From Rhizobium rhizogenes NBRC 13257 (lineage in GTDB: Bacteria > Pseudomonadota > Alphaproteobacteria > Rhizobiales > Rhizobiaceae): a stretch of DNA of 64,000 nucleotides. Shown in pieces: positions 54,059 through 62,112 of the stretch. The translations under genes and the position numbers were made by a program. Under the pieces are notes generated by a model, which saw only the letters and a program-made list of their open reading frames with translations, had not been told where the DNA came from and did not search any database. The DNA lies in the NCBI RefSeq assembly GCF_000696095.1, contig NZ_BAYX01000009.1, forward strand, positions 62,001-126,000, read 5' to 3'. Numbering within the stretch: the first letter of the stretch is position 1; the number at the start of each line of letters is the position of its first letter.

Positions 54059-54610
54059 TCAGAACTTGACGGTTGGAACGGCGCGGTCGGCTTCGTCGGT
54101 GATCTCGAAGAAAGCGCGCTTGGCGAAACCGAACTGACCGGCGATGAGATTGGAGGGGAAGCTCTCGACCTTGACGTTCAGGTCGCGGGCGGCACCGTTG
54201 TAATAGCGCCGCGACATCTGGATCTCGCCTTCGATGCCTTCCAGCGAACGCTGCAATTCGAGGAAGTTTGTATTGGCCTTCAGATCGGGATAGGCTTCGG
54301 CAAGGGCGATCACGCGGCCAAGCGCCTGGCCGAGAAGGCCCTCGGCCACGCCACGGCCCGCGACATCGCCTGCCGGCACGGCCTGCGCCTTGTTGCGCAG
54401 CTCGACGACCTCTTCCAGCGTCTGGCGCTCATGAGAGGCATAGCCTTTTACGGTTTCGATCAGGTTGGGGATCAGATCGGCGCGACGCTTTAACTGCACG
54501 TCGATGCCGGACCATGCCTCTTCGGCCACCTGCCGGGCGCGGACGAGCCCGTTATAGACGAGAACCGCATACAGAGCGGCAAGGACGATGACCGCCAGGA
54601 TAACATACAT
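54059..54610 (-). CDS. lemA: LemA family protein
   Basis: 183 residues. One N-terminal membrane anchor (VILAVIVLAALYAVLVYNGL) followed by the LemA helical bundle. Motifs include QVAEEAWSGIDVQLKRRADL, IPNLIETVKGYASHE and AYPDLKANTNFLELQ, with RRYYNGAARDLNVKVESFPS near the end. Usually adjacent to a DUF2207 gene; here aroA lies between. Role unknown, membrane-associated. Confidence 0.95.
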   Translation of the reverse strand: MYVILAVIVLAALYAVLVYNGLVRARQVAEEAWSGIDVQLKRRADLIPNLIETVKGYASHERQTLEEVVELRNKAQAVPAGDVAGRGVAEGLLGQALGRVIALAEAYPDLKANTNFLELQRSLEGIEGEIQMSRRYYNGAARDLNVKVESFPSNLIAGQFGFAKRAFFEITDEADRAVPTVKF

Positions 54611-54697
54611 CGCGAACCCCCCGTTGCGATTACAATCAAGGGGACACTATGCGGCTTCGCGGATATTGTCACCCGCTTTCGCTGTCTGGGCAGTATC

Positions 54698-55657
54698 TTA
54701 GGCGGCCTGCCTGCCCCAGTTGATGCCGCCGGCATCCGTCAGCAGGAAGGCCTCGCCGCATGCCTTGGCGAGCGTACGCACGCGCAGGATGTAGCTCTGG
54801 CGCTCGGTGACTGAGATCACGCCGCGTGCGTCGAGCAGGTTGAAGACGTGGCTTGCCTTGATGCACTGGTCATAAGCCGGGAAGACGCATTTGTGCAGAC
54901 GCTGGTTGTCGCTGTCGCCGGGCGCGCCGGCGGCCAGAAGCGCCAGGCATTCCTTTTCGGCATCGATGAAGTGACGATGCAGCATCTCAGTATTGGCATA
55001 TTCGAAATTATGCCGGGAATATTCCTGCTCGGCCTGCAGGAAGACATCGCCGTATGTGATCTTCTCGTCACCTTCGAGGCCATTGAAATTCAGGTCATAG
55101 ACGCTGTCGACGCCCTGGACGTAGGTCGCAAGCCGCTCGAGGCCATAGGTCAGCTCGCCGGCGACCGGTGAGCACTCGATGCCGCAGACCTGCTGGAAAT
55201 AGGTGAATTGCGACACTTCCATGCCATCGCACCAGCACTCCCAGCCGAGACCCCAGGCGCCGAGCGTCGGGCTCTCCCAATCGTCCTCGACGAAGCGGAT
55301 GTCGTGCACAAGCGGATCAAGACCGATCGCCGCCAGCGAACCGAGATAAAGCTCCTGCAGGTTCGGCGGATTGGGCTTCAGGATGACCTGATACTGATAG
55401 TAATGCTGCATGCGGTTCGGGTTTTCGCCGTAACGACCGTCAGACGGGCGGCGAGACGGCTGCACATAGGCAGCCTTCCATGGCTTCGGTCCCAGCGCGC
55501 GCAGCGTGGTCGCCGGATGAAACGTACCGGCGCCGACTTCCATGTCATAGGGCTGAAGAACCGCGCAACCCTTGTCGGCCCAATAGTTATGCAGGGTCAG
55601 GATCAACGCCTGAAAGGAGCGCTTCGGGTTCATATGGTCGGGCACGGTGGCGGTCAT
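54698..55657 (-). CDS. glyQ: Glycyl-tRNA synthetase alpha subunit
   Basis: Catalytic alpha subunit of alpha2-beta2 GlyRS; activates glycine. 319 residues. FQALILTLHNYWADKGCAVL, RPSDGRYGENPNRMQHYYQ, VEDDWESPTLGAWGLGWECW and GVISVTERQSYILRVRTLAK are diagnostic. ATG 55657 chosen; 55633 is an alternative start and the frame open to 55840 is not needed. The beta subunit gene is 4.7 kb downstream on the same strand. Confidence 0.95.
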   Translation of the reverse strand: MTATVPDHMNPKRSFQALILTLHNYWADKGCAVLQPYDMEVGAGTFHPATTLRALGPKPWKAAYVQPSRRPSDGRYGENPNRMQHYYQYQVILKPNPPNLQELYLGSLAAIGLDPLVHDIRFVEDDWESPTLGAWGLGWECWCDGMEVSQFTYFQQVCGIECSPVAGELTYGLERLATYVQGVDSVYDLNFNGLEGDEKITYGDVFLQAEQEYSRHNFEYANTEMLHRHFIDAEKECLALLAAGAPGDSDNQRLHKCVFPAYDQCIKASHVFNLLDARGVISVTERQSYILRVRTLAKACGEAFLLTDAGGINWGRQAA

Positions 55658-55775
55658 GGGATTGATTTCTTCAGGTAACGAACGGTTTGGCGGACAGGTG
55701 CCACGATGGAAGACAAGGGTCAAGAGATGACGTATAGATATGGCGATGCGTCTCCGCGATGACTTGGAGAAGGAT

Positions 55776-56060
55776 ATGAACGTCAAAACCGAAATCACAT
55801 TATCCGAGCACCATCTCCGCCTTGCTGAAAAGATGGTCAAGGAAGGCGCATTTCCTTCGATCTCCAGCCTCGTAGAGGCGGCGATCGAGCAGATTGACCA
55901 GACGACCCATCATGATGGCACGCCCGATGACATGGTGTCCGGCATGGTGGATGAAATTCGTCGGCGCATGGAATTGCCTGCTGACCAATGGTTACCCTGG
56001 GACGGCAAGGAAATGGCCTCCAGGGTGAAAGACAAGCTGCGCCAGAAATACGCCAAATAA
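55776..56060 (+). CDS. ParD-like antitoxin of a type II toxin-antitoxin pair
   Basis: 94 residues from ATG 55776 (GGAG and AAGG upstream). The N-terminal ribbon-helix-helix reads VKTEITLSEHHLRLAEKMV, with EGAFPSISSLVEAAIEQI, typical of ParD. The C-terminal charged tail (residues 50-94) would bind and mask the toxin. The toxin gene begins 8 bp downstream. Antitoxins of this kind repress their own promoter, which would lie in the 118-bp region shared with divergent glyQ. Confidence 0.85.
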   Translation: MNVKTEITLSEHHLRLAEKMVKEGAFPSISSLVEAAIEQIDQTTHHDGTPDDMVSGMVDEIRRRMELPADQWLPWDGKEMASRVKDKLRQKYAK

Positions 56061-56068
56061 GTTAGCTC

Positions 56069-56383
56069 ATGCGCTATGTGATAACCAAGCATCCGCTTGT
56101 CGAACACGATCTCTTCGACATCGTCGACTTCATTTCCAACTATGCAGGCATCGAAGTTGGACTAGCCAAGACCGATGAAATCACTGAATTCATCGACAGG
56201 CTTGCCGACTTTCCGCACATAGGCACAGTACGCGCCGATATGGCGCCAACATTGAGGGTAATTCCTGCTTCAGAAAAAGCGGTCGTGTGCTTCACTGTGG
56301 ATGATGCCACCAAGGTCATCCGCATTATCTGCATCAGCTATGCGGGTGCGGATTGGATGTCTCGGGTAAAAGAACGGCGCTGA
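56069..56383 (+). CDS. RelE/ParE family toxin
   Basis: 104 residues. ParE/RelE fold: N-terminal VITKHPLVEHDLFDIVDFIS, a helix with ITEFIDRLADFPHIGTVRAD, then strands LRVIPASEKAVVCFTVDD and IRIICISYAGADWM. The long form without obvious RelE catalytic residues suggests a ParE-type (gyrase-targeting) activity, but this is not certain. Intact frame, coupled to the antitoxin. Confidence 0.85.
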   Translation: MRYVITKHPLVEHDLFDIVDFISNYAGIEVGLAKTDEITEFIDRLADFPHIGTVRADMAPTLRVIPASEKAVVCFTVDDATKVIRIICISYAGADWMSRVKERR

Positions 56384-56504
56384 GATCCGCGCATCGCCGC
56401 GCATGTTGGCTTGATCGCGATCAAATCACCAATTGGCGGGGAGCCCCAATCGGAATGACTTTACCATCTCCAAAGCCCGCTTGCGCCGCTCTGTCTTGTC
56501 CGTG

Positions 56505-56696
56505 TTACTCGTCATCCCGCTTCACCCGATACTCCCCCGTCTTCGGATCCTTCACCAAGGTCCCGACAGCACCCGTCCGCCGCTCGTTTTCGGCCCTGCG
56601 CGACTTTTCGGTGAGCTTTTGCGCGTCGCGCACGAAGCGTCGATAAAGCCACCAGATGCCGCCGATGACGACGGCGAAGAATATAATCTGCGGCAT
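56505..56696 (-). CDS. Small single-pass membrane protein
   Basis: 63 residues from ATG 56696. One N-terminal membrane helix (IIFFAVVIGGIWWLYRRF) then a charged cytoplasmic tail ending KDPKTGEYRVKRDDE. It begins 16 bp after the sppA stop on the same strand and is probably cotranscribed. Function unknown; the conserved-looking tail suggests a real gene. The open frame up to 56852 overlaps sppA and is not supported. Confidence 0.7.
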   Translation of the reverse strand: MPQIIFFAVVIGGIWWLYRRFVRDAQKLTEKSRRAENERRTGAVGTLVKDPKTGEYRVKRDDE

Positions 56697-56712
56697 TACG
56701 CAGCGCTCCCGA

Positions 56713-57573
56713 TTACAATCCGTACCGTCCCCACAATGCCTTTTCCTCTGCCGCTTGCGCAAGTCCGGACGCAAGACCAGCGCCGATGCCGTCCATGCCC
56801 GCAAGCGAAACGCCGGGCGCGCGGCGGCCGAAGAGGCTGCGCGGCGTGCCAACCAGCACCAGCTTGGTCTTCTCGCCGAAGCGTTTCTTCAACTCCTGAC
56901 GCATATCGCCGAGCCCGTCGATCAGGCCGAGTTCAAGACCGCGGCCGCCGGTCCAGAAGAGGCCGGAAAATACGGTGTCGTCGTCGGTGAGCTTACCCGC
57001 CCGACGCTCGCGCACCATATCGATGAAGACCTTGTGGATCTCCAGCTGCAGGCTCTTCAGATATTCGATGTCCTTTTCCTTTTCCGGCTGGAACGGATCG
57101 AGGATCACCTTGTTCTCGCCGGCAGTATAGACGCGGCGCTCGACACCGAGCTTCTTCAAAAGCTCCGGGAAACCGAACCCGCCGGAGACGACGCCGATGG
57201 AACCGACGATAGAGGTGGCATCGGCAATGATCTCGTCACCGGCGAGAGCGATCATATAGCCGCCGGATGCCGCGACATCCTCGACGAAGACCAGCACCTT
57301 CTTCTGCTTTTCCTGCGCGAGATCGCGGATACGGTTATAGATCATCCGCGACTGCACCGGCGAGCCGCCGGGCGAATTGACGACGAGCGCGATCGCCGGC
57401 GCGGCTTTCATCTCGAAGGCCTTTTCCAATGCTTGCGAGATGCCGGCGAGGCTGAGCGATTGGCGAAGCGGACCGCCGCCGGACGCAATGGCGCCGCTCA
57501 GCCGGACGACCGGGATGACGACTCTTTCCTTGCGAAACCGCTTCGGAATCATGCGCTTGAAAAAACCAGCCAT
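56713..57573 (-). CDS. sppA: S49 family (SppA/SohB-like) peptidase
   Basis: 286 residues. The S49 catalytic serine lies in EDVAASGGYMIALAGDEI. VVNSPGGSPVQSRMIYNRI and SIVGSIGVVSGGFGF are family-typical. The lysine of the dyad probably falls in AGENKVILDPFQPEKEKD. No signal peptide or N-terminal membrane helix is obvious, so it may be a short, cytoplasm-facing form. ATG 57573 has GGGAC 7 nt upstream. Confidence 0.9.
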   Translation of the reverse strand: MAGFFKRMIPKRFRKERVVIPVVRLSGAIASGGGPLRQSLSLAGISQALEKAFEMKAAPAIALVVNSPGGSPVQSRMIYNRIRDLAQEKQKKVLVFVEDVAASGGYMIALAGDEIIADATSIVGSIGVVSGGFGFPELLKKLGVERRVYTAGENKVILDPFQPEKEKDIEYLKSLQLEIHKVFIDMVRERRAGKLTDDDTVFSGLFWTGGRGLELGLIDGLGDMRQELKKRFGEKTKLVLVGTPRSLFGRRAPGVSLAGMDGIGAGLASGLAQAAEEKALWGRYGL

Positions 57574-57643
57574 TCGTCGTCCCTGAATCATGATGTTTGC
57601 TGCCGTGATGTATGCATGGAAATGGCAAATGCAACATCGATCG

Positions 57644-58102
57644 CTAACGATATATGGAAGCCTCCTCCTCCGGCAGCGGCCTCTCGAGCCACGAGGCGCA
57701 CAATTCGAGGTGCTCCCGCGTTACAAAAAATGTGTCGGGCGGCAAGTCCTGGTTACGCGCCTCGACGCGGCTGACCAGTTCCTCAAAGGGCGGGTCCAGG
57801 AAGATTAGTCGGGCCTCGGCGCCTGCCTTTGACGCCAGCGCTCGCGCATCGTCTCGCTCTGTTCGACGGAAGAATCCAAATTCTAGAACCACGTCGCGCC
57901 CCAGACGAAGAACCTTATCAGCCAACTCCAATTGCAATTGCTGTACTGCACGTCGCCTGTCGGCATCGTAGCCGTCCCCAACAATTCGCGCCATCCATAC
58001 GTCCGGAGACAGCAGCAATGCAGGGCATTCCCGTTCAAGGCGTTTGCCGATTGTCGTCTTCCCCGCCCCTGGCAGCCCCATTAACATGTATAATGTTGCC
58101 AT
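57644..58102 (-). CDS. AAA family P-loop kinase-like ATPase
   Basis: 152 residues. Walker A near the N-terminus (LMGLPGAGKTTIGKRLE), DVWMARIVGDGYD and a VVLEFGFFRRTERDDARALA segment resemble the zeta-toxin/gluconate-kinase-like phosphotransferases. Substrate unknown. ATG 58102 has AAGGAC 7 nt upstream, preferred over the longer frame to 58234. Confidence 0.78.
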   Translation of the reverse strand: MATLYMLMGLPGAGKTTIGKRLERECPALLLSPDVWMARIVGDGYDADRRRAVQQLQLELADKVLRLGRDVVLEFGFFRRTERDDARALASKAGAEARLIFLDPPFEELVSRVEARNQDLPPDTFFVTREHLELCASWLERPLPEEEASIYR

Positions 58103-58324
58103 ACATTGTCCTTCCGTAGCCCTTGCGCGTCCATCATTGCACTTTCGCGCCGGGATTGCTCCGCACGACGTGTTTTCCATCGATGACAGGAGAGGACGCG
58201 CTTTCGCCGCAAGCGCACGGCGCCGCAAAAACATTCCTCCGTGTCCCTCAAGATTGGGCGCTGCGCCCTCTACATCTGGCGATCAAAAAAATAGATTTGT
58301 GGCATTGAACTGCAGGAGCATCGC

Positions 58325-58504
58325 ATGTCCAGCCAGGCTGCCAACATCATCGATTTCCAGGCCTATCGTGACGCCCGCGTCAAAAGCATGCCGGTCGAGC
58401 AGGTTCCCGTTTCCGTGTGGCCCCAGCAGCCTTTCCTCATGTGGGTCCCTTTCATGGGCTTTGTCCCGGTGATGCCGCTTGGCAACCCGAACTATGGCGC
58501 TTGA
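58325..58504 (+). CDS. 59-residue ORF coupled to the XRE-cupin regulator
   Basis: ATG 58325 has CAGGAG 7 nt upstream, one of the best ribosome sites in the window. The product starts MSSQAANIIDFQAYRDAR and ends in a Pro/aromatic-rich hydrophobic segment (VWPQQPFLMWVPFMGFVPVM) closing PLGNPNYGA. Its last 11 bases overlap the start of the regulator gene, so translation is likely coupled. Homologues and function unknown to me; possibly a leader or a small partner of the regulator. Confidence 0.6.
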   Translation: MSSQAANIIDFQAYRDARVKSMPVEQVPVSVWPQQPFLMWVPFMGFVPVMPLGNPNYGA

Positions 58505-59117
58505 ATCCATCGAGCCGCTGCATGTGCTCCCAAGAGCCGAATCGGTCGACGAAATCTCGTCGCTGACGGGCCAAAACCTTCGCCGGTTGCGCACGCGCCG
58601 CGGCTATTCGCTGGATCGGCTGGCAAAAATCTCCGGCGTCAGCCGTGCCATGCTCGGACAGGTCGAAACCGGCAAAAGCAGCCCGACAATCAGCATCCTC
58701 TGGAAGATTGCCGCCGCGCTGGATGTTCCCTGCGGCTCGCTGATCGCCCAGCCGCACGACACCTCGTTGCAGGTACTGACGCACGCCAAGGCGAAGGTGC
58801 TGTCCGCCTCCGAAGGCAAGTTCCAGACGCGGGCGCTCTTTCCCTATGAAAGCGACCGCAAGGTCGAGTTCTACGAGCTGCGCATCGCGCCCTATCATAC
58901 GGAGATCGCCGAGGCGCATCATCACGGTACAATCGAAAATCTTGTGGTTTCGCGGGGTACGGTCGAAATCGTCGCGGGCAAGCATCCGCCACAGATCCTC
59001 GGCGAAGGCGATGCCGTGATCTTCGACGCCGATGTCGTCCACAGCTACCGCAACATGACCAGCAGCGAAGCCGTGCTCTATCTGGTCTCGACCTATGTCG
59101 AGGAAGTTCGCGGCTAA
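58494..59117 (+). CDS. XRE family transcriptional regulator with C-terminal cupin
   Basis: 207 residues. The helix-turn-helix (about 30-85) contains LRRLRTRRGYSLDRLAKISG and RAMLGQVETGKSSPTISIL. The cupin sensor (about 105-205) contains EAHHHGTIENLVVSRGTVEIV and DADVVHSYRN. Such proteins regulate adjacent amine, amino acid or polyamine pathways; no obvious target is next door apart from the 59-residue ORF. ATG 58494 lies inside the end of that ORF. Confidence 0.9.
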   Translation: MALESIEPLHVLPRAESVDEISSLTGQNLRRLRTRRGYSLDRLAKISGVSRAMLGQVETGKSSPTISILWKIAAALDVPCGSLIAQPHDTSLQVLTHAKAKVLSASEGKFQTRALFPYESDRKVEFYELRIAPYHTEIAEAHHHGTIENLVVSRGTVEIVAGKHPPQILGEGDAVIFDADVVHSYRNMTSSEAVLYLVSTYVEEVRG

Positions 59118-59138
59118 GGCACACTTGCCTGGAGACGC

Positions 59139-59165
59139 AAAAAGGCCGCCCTTGCGGACGGCCTG
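59139..59165 (-). terminator. Intrinsic terminator downstream of the Met-rich gene
   Basis: On the minus strand AGGCCGTCCGCAAGGGCGGCCT is followed by TTTTTGCG. It lies between the convergent regulator and methionine-rich genes. Confidence 0.75.
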
Positions 59166-59215
59166 AGGCAGATGGAGGTCTGCTTGTTAATTCCGGGGGT
59201 GGATGCCCTCTGGAA

Positions 59216-59569
59216 TTAGGCTGCTTCCATCATGCAGCACATCATCATGTTGCCGCACATCATCATCATCGGCATGCCGGACGACATCATGCGCTTGCAG
59301 CATTCCATGAACATGTCCTTGTCCATGCCTTCCATCGGCATCATTTCGCAGACCATGCCCTTCGGCGTCATCTTGCAGGTCATCTTGCTCATCATCATCT
59401 GCATCATGGGCATCATGCCGTTCATCATCGGCATCTGACCCATCATCGGGTTCATCATCCCGCCCATCATGGGATTCATCATCGGCATCATCATGCCGTT
59501 CATCATCGGGTTCATCATACCACCCATCATCGGGTTCATCATCGGCATCATGTTCATGGCGGGGTTCAT
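59216..59569 (-). CDS. Methionine-rich, cysteine-containing small protein
   Basis: 117 residues, of which about 54 are methionine and 7 cysteine. The first half is a repeat of MMNPMMGG/MMNGMM units. The second half is less repetitive: SKMTCKMTPKGMVCEMMPME, DMFMECCKRMMSSGMP and a Cys/Met tail MMMCCMM. No signal peptide. ATG 59569 is chosen because GGAG lies exactly 9 nt upstream; an in-frame ATG at 59578 abuts the GGAG. Met/Cys density suggests soft-metal (Cu/Ag) binding or redox buffering, but that is inference. A terminator follows. An overlapping Asp/His-rich frame also lacks stops but has no ribosome site. Confidence 0.72.
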   Translation of the reverse strand: MNPAMNMMPMMNPMMGGMMNPMMNGMMMPMMNPMMGGMMNPMMGQMPMMNGMMPMMQMMMSKMTCKMTPKGMVCEMMPMEGMDKDMFMECCKRMMSSGMPMMMMCGNMMMCCMMEAA

Positions 59570-59845
59570 CTGGGTCATCTCCGGTGCTCGGCCGTATTTC
59601 GGCTTTCAATGAGAATTGAGGTAGAACGACTAAAAATAACGTTCAAGGTAAAAAAACGTTCCAATAATCTTTCCTCCAACAGAATGGAAACATGTCCGCT
59701 TGATGTCGAGCAAAGGCCGCTATCGCAGATATTCCTCCGTTATCACGGATTATACCAATGCCTTGACCGAAATGAGTAAAATCGGGAATGGTTATTCTTG
59801 CCGCAAGCGAATCGCGGGCTCATCAAACCTGTCGAGGGCGACAGG

Positions 59846-60622
59846 TCATTTCCGGGCGTAGGCGGCGCGGCCATTGTTGAGATAATCGACGAAATCGGAG
59901 AACTTGTGCACCCCTTCGCCGTGCATGGTCAGCGGCGCCCGCAACGCCAGCCGAGCCCGTGAGCCCTTGATCGCCGTCACCAGAATGCGAACCGCGTTTT
60001 CGCCGTCGCGCGGATGAATCGGCGTGATCTCGATGCCGCCGAAGCGGCGGCCGCAGGCGGCGATGATCTCGCCGATCGATTGCGGCCGGGCGATCAGCGA
60101 CAACTGGCCGCCGGGGATCATGATTGCGCCCGCCGTGCGTACCCAGCGCTCGAACAGGCCGTCGGTCATGGCATGCGCCTCGGCCTTCAACGCGTCCGGC
60201 GTCAGCCGGTCGCTGGCATCGTTGAAGGGCGGGTTCATGATGACATGGTGGAAACTGTCGTCGATCAGACCGGCGGCGTTGCGCTCCTTGCCGATCAGGG
60301 TCACATCGGCTTCGATCACCGAGACGCGGTCCGCAAACCGCGCATTTTCCATAAGGGCGAGGCTCTTGCGGGCAAACTCGGCCATTTCCGCGGAACGCTC
60401 GAACAGCACCACCTCGGCCTGCTCCAGCCGCGAGGCGACGGCCATTCCGGCCGCACCCGCGCCGGCGCCGAGATCGGCCACCCTGATGCCGCGCTCATCG
60501 GCCACCAGAGCCGCGAGCAGCATGGCGTCCATGCCGGAGCGATGCCCCCTGCCCTTCGGCTGGACGACATGAAAGGCACCGCGATGGAAAGCGTCGATCG
60601 TTTCGGAGGAAGGGCCGGTCAT
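59846..60622 (-). CDS. tRNA1(Val) adenine-N6-methyltransferase-like (TrmN6/YfiC type)
   Basis: 258 residues. N-terminal FHVVQPKGRGHRSGMDAMLL precedes the SAM motif VADLGAGAGAAGMAVASRL. The catalytic N6-adenine motif NPPFND is present. Relatives methylate A37 of tRNA-Val. ATG 60622 has GAGG 8 nt upstream and begins 10 bp after the DUF2007 stop, so the two are coupled. Confidence 0.88.
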   Translation of the reverse strand: MTGPSSETIDAFHRGAFHVVQPKGRGHRSGMDAMLLAALVADERGIRVADLGAGAGAAGMAVASRLEQAEVVLFERSAEMAEFARKSLALMENARFADRVSVIEADVTLIGKERNAAGLIDDSFHHVIMNPPFNDASDRLTPDALKAEAHAMTDGLFERWVRTAGAIMIPGGQLSLIARPQSIGEIIAACGRRFGGIEITPIHPRDGENAVRILVTAIKGSRARLALRAPLTMHGEGVHKFSDFVDYLNNGRAAYARK

Positions 60623-60632
60623 GACGAAAACC

Positions 60633-60863
60633 TCAGTCGCCCGCGGAGCGCAGCTCGTCGCCGAGACCGGCATCGATGAGGATGCGTCGGGCCTGATCGG
60701 CGCGGTCGGTCTCCACCAGGAAGCGGCGTGGCAGCATGCCGAGCGAACCCTCGAGAATGCTCATGGCCTGATCCGCGACAAAGCAATGAATCCCGGCATC
60801 CTTCATCAGACTCTCGGCAAAGGAGAGGAGAACCGGGTCGTTCGTGCGGATGAGTTCGTGCAT
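60633..60863 (-). CDS. DUF2007 domain protein
   Basis: 76 residues from ATG 60863. MHELIRTNDPVLLSFAESLM, GIHCFVADQAMSILEG and PRRFLVETDRADQARRIL match the small signal-transducer-like DUF2007 fold. Divergent from ispB, upstream of the tRNA methyltransferase gene. No enzymatic residues seen. Confidence 0.85.
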   Translation of the reverse strand: MHELIRTNDPVLLSFAESLMKDAGIHCFVADQAMSILEGSLGMLPRRFLVETDRADQARRILIDAGLGDELRSAGD

Positions 60864-60971
60864 AAGCCTCGGGTTTCCTGTCAAATTTACGCGACGAGAC
60901 AATTCGCCTCTTGCCGCCCCTTGCGCCCCTTCTTATTGTGCTTTGTGAAAAATGAACAGGAGTCCGGACAG

Positions 60972-61988
60972 TTGGGCGTCGTGATACCGCTTGAAGAAAG
61001 CAAGAATAAACAGGCATCCATCAAGCCATTGGTGGACCTGACCAAGGCGGATATGGAACGCGTGAACCAGCTTATCCTGTCGAAAGCCGGTTCCGACGTG
61101 CAGATGATTCCGGAAGTGGCGGAGCACCTGATCTCGTCTGGCGGCAAGCGCCTGCGGCCGATGCTGACCATCGCCTCCGCCGCGCTCTACAATTATCAGG
61201 GCGACAATCACATCAAGCTCGCGACCTCGGTCGAATTCCTGCACACAGCGACCTTGCTGCACGATGACGTGGTGGATGAAAGCGATCTGCGCCGCGGCAA
61301 GTCTACGGCCCGCATGATCTGGGGCAACCAGGCCAGCGTTCTGGTCGGCGACTTTCTGCTCGGCCAGGCCTTCCGTATGATGGTCGAAGTCGGCTCGCTG
61401 GAAGCACTCGACGTGCTGTCGTCAGCCGCCTGTGTCATCGCCGAGGGCGAGGTGCTGCAGCTCTCCGTCTCCAAGAACATGGAGACCACCGAAGACGATT
61501 ATCTTTCCGTCATCCGCGCCAAGACGGCGGCGCTTTTTTCAGCCGCCGCCGAAGTCGGCCCGATCGTCGCCAATGCCGGCAAGGCCGAGCGCAACGCGCT
61601 GAAATCCTATGGCACCAATCTCGGTCTCGCCTTCCAGCTCGTCGACGACGCGCTGGATTACGGCGGCAAGGCCGCCGATCTCGGCAAGAATGTCGGCGAC
61701 GACTTCCGTGAAGGCAAGATCACCCTTCCCGTCATTCTCGCCTATCGCCGCGGCACTGAGAAGGAACGCGCCTTCTGGCGCGAGGCCATCGAGACCGGCA
61801 ACAACAGCGACGAGAACCTGGAAAAGGCACTGGGTCTGATCACCAAATATGGCGCGCTCAACGACACGATTGCCCGCGCCGTTCACTACGGCACCATCGC
61901 CCGTGACGCGCTGGCGCCGCTTCCGGAAACGCCGTGGAAATCGGCACTCATGGAAGTGATCGATTTCTGCATCGAACGTGTGAACTGA
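60972..61988 (+). CDS. ispB: Long-chain polyprenyl diphosphate synthase (octaprenyl/decaprenyl)
   Basis: Builds the quinone side-chain precursor. 338 residues. First Asp-rich motif LLHDDVVDESDLRRGK, second LVDDALDYGG, plus ISSGGKRLRPMLTIA and the DDFREGKITLPVI region. Chain length (C40 or C50) cannot be read from sequence. TTG 60972 has AGGAG 9 nt upstream and is preferred over GTG 60981. It would supply UbiA (36070-37029). Confidence 0.93.
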   Translation: MGVVIPLEESKNKQASIKPLVDLTKADMERVNQLILSKAGSDVQMIPEVAEHLISSGGKRLRPMLTIASAALYNYQGDNHIKLATSVEFLHTATLLHDDVVDESDLRRGKSTARMIWGNQASVLVGDFLLGQAFRMMVEVGSLEALDVLSSAACVIAEGEVLQLSVSKNMETTEDDYLSVIRAKTAALFSAAAEVGPIVANAGKAERNALKSYGTNLGLAFQLVDDALDYGGKAADLGKNVGDDFREGKITLPVILAYRRGTEKERAFWREAIETGNNSDENLEKALGLITKYGALNDTIARAVHYGTIARDALAPLPETPWKSALMEVIDFCIERVN

Positions 61989-62112
61989 TCGGCAGCGGCC
62001 CGAATTTCTTGCACCGCCGCTTCAAAAAAGCCATCCTGTTGTGAATCAGTTGACACGAACGCTTTGTGTCGCCGGCGCCTTCGCTGGCAATCCCTTGATG
62101 AAAGGCATTCTA

